Shown: piece after piece, positions 57,101 through 63,100 of the stretch
How positions within the stretch are numbered: the first letter of the stretch is position 1
How the letters are laid out: each line of letters opens with the position of its first letter
DNA from: MGBC124762 sp048201935
GTDB taxonomy: Bacteria; Bacillota; Clostridia; Oscillospirales; Oscillospiraceae
Length of the DNA: 64,000 nucleotides
Reading direction: 5' to 3'
NCBI GenBank assembly: GCA_048201935.1
Contig: DBFBGR010000004.1
Span: 62,001-126,000, forward strand
Program-made: the position numbers and the translations under genes
The notes under the pieces: model-generated
The model's input: only the letters and a program-made list of their open reading frames with translations
What the model was told of the DNA's origin: nothing
Database searches by the model: none

Positions 57101-60100
57101 CGCGACGCCATCGCCGCCGCCCTGCCCACGGTCCAGGCCCTCCATACCGCCCAGGCCGGCATCCTGGCCGACACCGACGTGTACCACGGCACCGACCCGC
57201 TCTACAACGTGCCCGAGTACACCATCGACGGCCGGCTGAAGCAGTTGAAGGACGCCACCACCGCCGACGGGATCTTGCTGGTGACCAACCTGCCCGACAA
57301 CCTGGTCGCCGCCATCAACCTGATCCTTACCCAGTATGACGGCACCACCAACACGGTGAGCGCGGCCAACACCTACGCCGACGCTATCAACCTGCTGGAG
57401 AGCGTGCAGACCGCCGCCGCCGACAGCAGGGCCGCTGCCGCCGCCGCCCTGACCGGGAGCTACGTCCTCACCAACGACCAGGCCCGGGCCATGACCCGCA
57501 GCGACCTCATCGCCCAGATGAACGCCAACGCCAAGGCTGTGAGCGAGGCCGCCGGCGTGTATCCCGACGCCACCAACGCCATGTCCACCGCCGAGCAGTG
57601 CGCGCAGCGCCTGACCAACGTCTACAACGGCACCGTGGCCGACCTGCCCGCCTACGAGGCGGTGCTGGGCAACGCCCAGGCCGTGGCCGACGCCAGCTAC
57701 GCGCGCATCCACAGCGGCAAGTTGGACACCCAGTGGGTGGCCGTCAAGGGCGACGCCCAGGAGCACAACGTGACCATCAAGGCCACCGCCCAGACCTATA
57801 AGATGGACGCGGCCAAGGCCGTGGGCCAGACCACCGAGAAGGACTACACCCTGAACCTGATCCGCAAGAGCCAGGCCACCCGGCTCAAGGGCGTCTCCGC
57901 GGTGTTGGATGGCGCCAGCTACACCGCCATCCAGCCCAAGGCAGGGGAGTACCTGCTGGTGCTGCCCAAGGGCGTGTACGTCTCCGCCGACCGGCTCACC
58001 AGCCTCACCGCCACCGCCGCCATGGGCGATCTGGCCTACATCGAGTTTATCAAGTCCACCGGCGCCAGCACCGGCGGCACCAACCTCCTGCCCGCGGAGA
58101 AGCTGGGCAGCCAGAGCTGGACCAGCTACAAGCTCAGCGACAGCACCGGCAAGATCGCCGACAACATCCTCACCATCCGTGTGAAGGCATACCTGGACGA
58201 TTCCACCACCGACGTGAACGCCCGGTATGTCTACACCGACTATAAGCTCACCATCGTCACCACCGACGAGCCCTACTACGTCTTCCTGAACGAGGATTAC
58301 CTCAACCCGCTGCCGCGCCGCCGGGTGGAGGACGCCGACACCAACAACGACGGTGTGCCCGAGACCGCCCAGTACCGCTACGTGGCGCTGCTGGAGGACA
58401 CCGACAACGACGACACCACCGTGGTGCCCGCCAGCGTCACCGTCATCGCCCCCGCGCCCAACAGCCGGGTCAAGGTGGGCGACAACACCCAGTACTACGA
58501 CGGCGCCAGCACCGAGAGCTTCCGCTTCGGCCTGGAGGGCTCCAAGGACGCCGATTCCGCCACCCGGTACTTCAACGCCGACGGCTGGAACGACCTGCCT
58601 TTCAGCGTGGGCACCAAGCAGGGCTCCGGCACGGTAAACGCCAAGGGCCAGCAGGTCCGGCTCTACTACGCCAAGGCCGACACCCAGCTCGACGAGCTCA
58701 CCTTCACCATCCTGCCCGACGACGGCAAGGCCCCGGTGGAGGGCATGACGCCCAACTACGACACCGCTACCGACTCCGATAACGGCGCGGCCAACGACGC
58801 CTACAAGCTGGAGGCTAAGTACGACCTGGCCCAGGGCATCTACTATGTGGCCATTACCAACGTGGACGAGACCAAGGGCTGGCAGTTGGACGCCAAGACC
58901 ATCCTGCCCACGCCCACCAGCGCCACGCCCACCCACATCTTCCCGGTAGTCTTCTCCGACGCCAACGATCCCGATGCTTACGCCAAGGCCCAGGCCATGG
59001 CCGCCGCCATCCGCGCCAACGCCGGCGCGGTGGTGGACCAGGCATACACCGACCTGCGTGTCAGCATGGGCGGGCTGAAGGCCGCGCTGAAGGACGCCGA
59101 CGCCCCCTGCGGCGTGAACAATGAGAGCGTCAACGACGTGATCGACTCCATCATGATCGCCACCGGCGAGGTGGACGTGGCCATCCAGGCCCGGGCCGCC
59201 GAGGTCTATGCCGCCTTCACCGGCGACAACAGCGGCGTGACCTACGCCGATCTGGCCTCCGCCAAGGCCGCCATGTTGGCCCTGCGGACCCAGGCCAACG
59301 ACAGCCAGACCACCGCCGCCAAGGCGCTGGAGACCGCCGTGTCCCTGGGCCTGGTGTCCGCCCACGAGGTGCCCGCCGGCACCCTGGCCGACCTGCGCAC
59401 CTCTATGGACCTGGTCATGGGTCGGGTGCAGATCATGGAGGACGACTACGCCGCGGTGATGCAGAACATCAAGGCTGAGCTGACCGCCGCCCTGAACGAC
59501 CTTGCCGGCGTGGGCGACACCACCGCCGTGGACGCCGCGTATCTGGCCATCCAGGCGTGGATGCTCCAGCAGGATCCCGCCATCATCGACCCCGCTGAGC
59601 TGGTGGGCAAGACTGAGCCCGCCAACATCATCAAGCAGGCCATCCGGGCTGTGGACAGCTACTACGGCAATCCCGTGGGCACCTCCACCGGCGCCATCAC
59701 CGACCTGAAGCAGGCGCTGGACGTGCTGGAAGTCATCCTCAAGAACGCCAACGCCGCCGCCTATGAGAGCGCGGCTCTGGCCGCCATCGCCAAGGCCGCC
59801 GGCGACGCCAAGCTGGTCTTTGCCGGCGACGACCTCACCGCCGACAAGCTGGTCAGCGACGGTCTGAACACCATCGATAAGACCCACCAGCGCCGCGCCC
59901 TGCTGCAAAGCGCCCTGGAGGCCGCCCTGGTGGCCGCGGACGCCGCTTACTACAGCATCCGCGACAACGAGCCCTTTATCCACTACAAGGGCGAGAACAA
60001 CGACCATAAGCTGCCTCTGTCCGAGGAGTCTGCCAACACCGACTTCTATCTGGTCATCGCCCCCAACGATCCCAACTATCCCAGCGTGGTGGTCACCCTG

Positions 60101-63100
60101 CGGGTGATGAAGCTGGAGCCCAAGATCGTGGCGGCCGACGCCTATAACGGCCCCGTCCTGCGGCCCTTCCAGGTGGCCAGCGGTGAGGTGGACGAGTTTG
60201 GCGAACCCATCTACAACCTCTATAACTTCCTGGAGTACGCCAACTCCACCAAGCACTACGACGAGTACCCCTACGACTATAAGACCAACCCGTACTACGC
60301 CAAGTATCCCGCCACCTATCCCGACGCCTCCAAGGCCGGCAAGTACATCTATCAGGACGTTATCGACCTCAGCGCCGACGCCGCGGGCAAGAGCCAGGAT
60401 CTGGCCACCTTCGTGGTGAAGGTCCGCTATCCCGACAACGTGGAGCCGGGCAAGTCCACCCGCGCCACCCTGAAGCTCACCACCGAGAATCCCATGACCC
60501 TGGTGAGCATGTACTCCAAGGCTGCCGACGGCACCGTCAGCTACTCCACGCCGCAGAAGGCCAGCGACAAGGACATGAGCGTCACCTTCAACGTGGAGCT
60601 GCGGCCCGAGGACCAGCGCTACACCGCCTTCCGCTTCAAGGCCAGCCTCAGTGTGGACGGCTCCACCGATGTGGAGCGCGAGTACCTCGTCATCGTCCAG
60701 TACGCCGAGCGGGGCAGTGAGCTGGTGCGCCTGCTGGACTTCAGCGACGCCAACTACTCCGGCGACGAGCTGGGTACCGAGATCGGCGGCAAGCTGGGCA
60801 ACAAGACCCCGCGCTATGAGATCCACAAGAGCGAGACCGAGCCCGACACCTACGAGGTCCAGGTGCCCAAGCCCGCTCAGGGCAGCACCGCCGGCCCGCT
60901 GTTCCTGGAGGCTGCCGCCGGCTACCTCAACAGCCTGGGCGAGGAAGTCTACTTCCTGGGCAGCAAGACCACCATCATGGTGCCCGACGCCACCGGCAAG
61001 CGGACCTATCCGTTCCGTGAGAACGCCTCCGATCCTCGTATCTACCTGGCCCGCCGTCCCATCCCGCTCTACACCAACCTGGTGGAGCAGGAGGGCGGTC
61101 AGGTGGTGGAGATTATCGTCACCGACGACGCCGGCAGCGAGGCCAAGACCTACTACCTGCGTATCACCTTCCAGTCGGGCGACACCAACGTGGTCGTGCG
61201 CACCAAGAACGTGGGCGACAACGCGCCCAAGCTGAAGCCCTTGACCATGAAGGACTCCGCCAACAACGAAGTGGAGTACTACAACACCTTCATCGACCGG
61301 GAAGACACCATCATGCCCTTCCGCGTCACCGCCGACAAGACCTACGCCAGCGTGTGGATGCCCACGGTGGATAAGACCCTGGCCGACGGCAGCACCATCA
61401 AGGTACCCTTCTACTTCCTGGCCAACACCACCGACTTCAACACCGCCATCGGCAGCCACCGTCCCACCCAGGCCGATTGGGACAACAACAAGCTGGAGAG
61501 CGGCAATCCCATCAACGACCTGACCGATAAGCTGGATCTCACCGACGCCCAGCTGGCCCGCGACCTCCAGACCGGCATCTACGTGCCCGTCTACGTCATG
61601 GCCGAGGACGGCGCCACGGTGAAGCTGCGCCTGCTGAAGTTCCGTTGGAGCTTCGCCGACCTGCTGGTCAAGGCCCTGGTGGCCGACTACGACTGGAACT
61701 ACACCGGCGCCGACGGCAAGGGCGGCCGGGATGAGTTCCGCAACGTCTACGCCACCCTGATCAGCAAGGAGACCGATCCCGAGCAGATCTTCTCCCTCAC
61801 CATCCCCAGCGACCAGAAGATCCTGGACCTGACGGTGCTGCCCGAGATGCCCGTGGCCCAGTACATCCTCATCGACGAGTCCCAGGCTCTGGTGAACCGT
61901 CCCACCGACATGGACTACGACACCCGGCCGGACTACCCGCTGGATACCGACGCCACCCTGTCCGACGGCGTCACCGCCAACCCCAACTTCAACACCTACC
62001 ATAAGCGCGAGGGCGTCGAGCTGGAGAACGCCGACGGCACCCTCAAGGACGAGCTGAAGATCTACCTGGTGGTCCTCAGCGGCGAGTTCGACGAGTTTGG
62101 CAAGGAGAAGTTGGTGAACATCCCCGTCACCCTGAAGCTGGACCGGGTGTCCACCGACCGCACCCTCAAGAGCCTGGTCACCAACAAGGGCGACAAGAAC
62201 TATGAGCACGAGGCCGTCAAGGACCAGCCCGACAAGGGCCAGTACCTGACCTACATCCCCGAGTCCACCGGCTACGAGACCACCCAGTTCACCGCCACCA
62301 TGAACTACGAAAAGGCGCAGATCAAGGTGCTGGAGAACGACGGCAACGACGCCAACCGCAACTACATCTCCGGCGTCAAGGGTGTGTACGAGTTCGGCCG
62401 CGGCCTGTCCACCTCTCGGGAGGACTACGTCGTGGTGGACGAGACCACCGGCACCAAGGGCTTCAAGATGGACCTGTCGGTCCTCTCCGCCTACGGTCAG
62501 CTCCGGGTGGGCCAGCTCATCGCCGAGCACAAGGCCAACAAGGAGCCCGATGACGCCGCCTGGGCCAAGAAGCTGGCCGATGAGTACAACAAGCACACCA
62601 TGACCCACAAGGTCATCATCGTGCCCACCAACATGAACTTGGATGTGGACGTGACCTATAAGCGTCTGGGCGAGACCACCGCCGAGAACCTGGTCCGAAA
62701 CGAGAACGGCGCGTACAGCGTGTACGACTACAAGAGCAATCCCAACGCCGACCGCTTCCATGTCCAATCCCTGAACAACGACGACGTGCGGCTCCAACTG
62801 CTGGACGCCCAGGGCAATGTTGTCTACGACTCCACCGATCCCAAGTACTCCGTGGTGGGCGCGGCCCAGATCCTGATGCAGACCGGCGGCGACGTGCTGA
62901 ACACCGGCTTTACCTCCGCCACCGCCGACGACGCCCACACCGACTACACCATCGTCATCTCCTCCACCCAGGACGGCATCAAGACCGCCGACGGCACCAC
63001 CGCCTTCCTGAACCGGAAGTTCCCCGTGACCATCCTGCCCATGAGCGAGGATACCTCGGTGAAGATCTGGGTGACCTATGAGGTGGATGGCACCACCTAC

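Noticed and set aside
129..62603. Many 60-250-codon open frames in the other two plus-strand frames (for example 4665-5099, 10081-10845, 30696-31415)
   Set aside because: Their products are Pro/Thr/Arg/Ser- or Arg/Gly/Gln-rich shadows of the blade codons, repeat the same nonsense at every blade, and lie inside the uninterrupted main frame.
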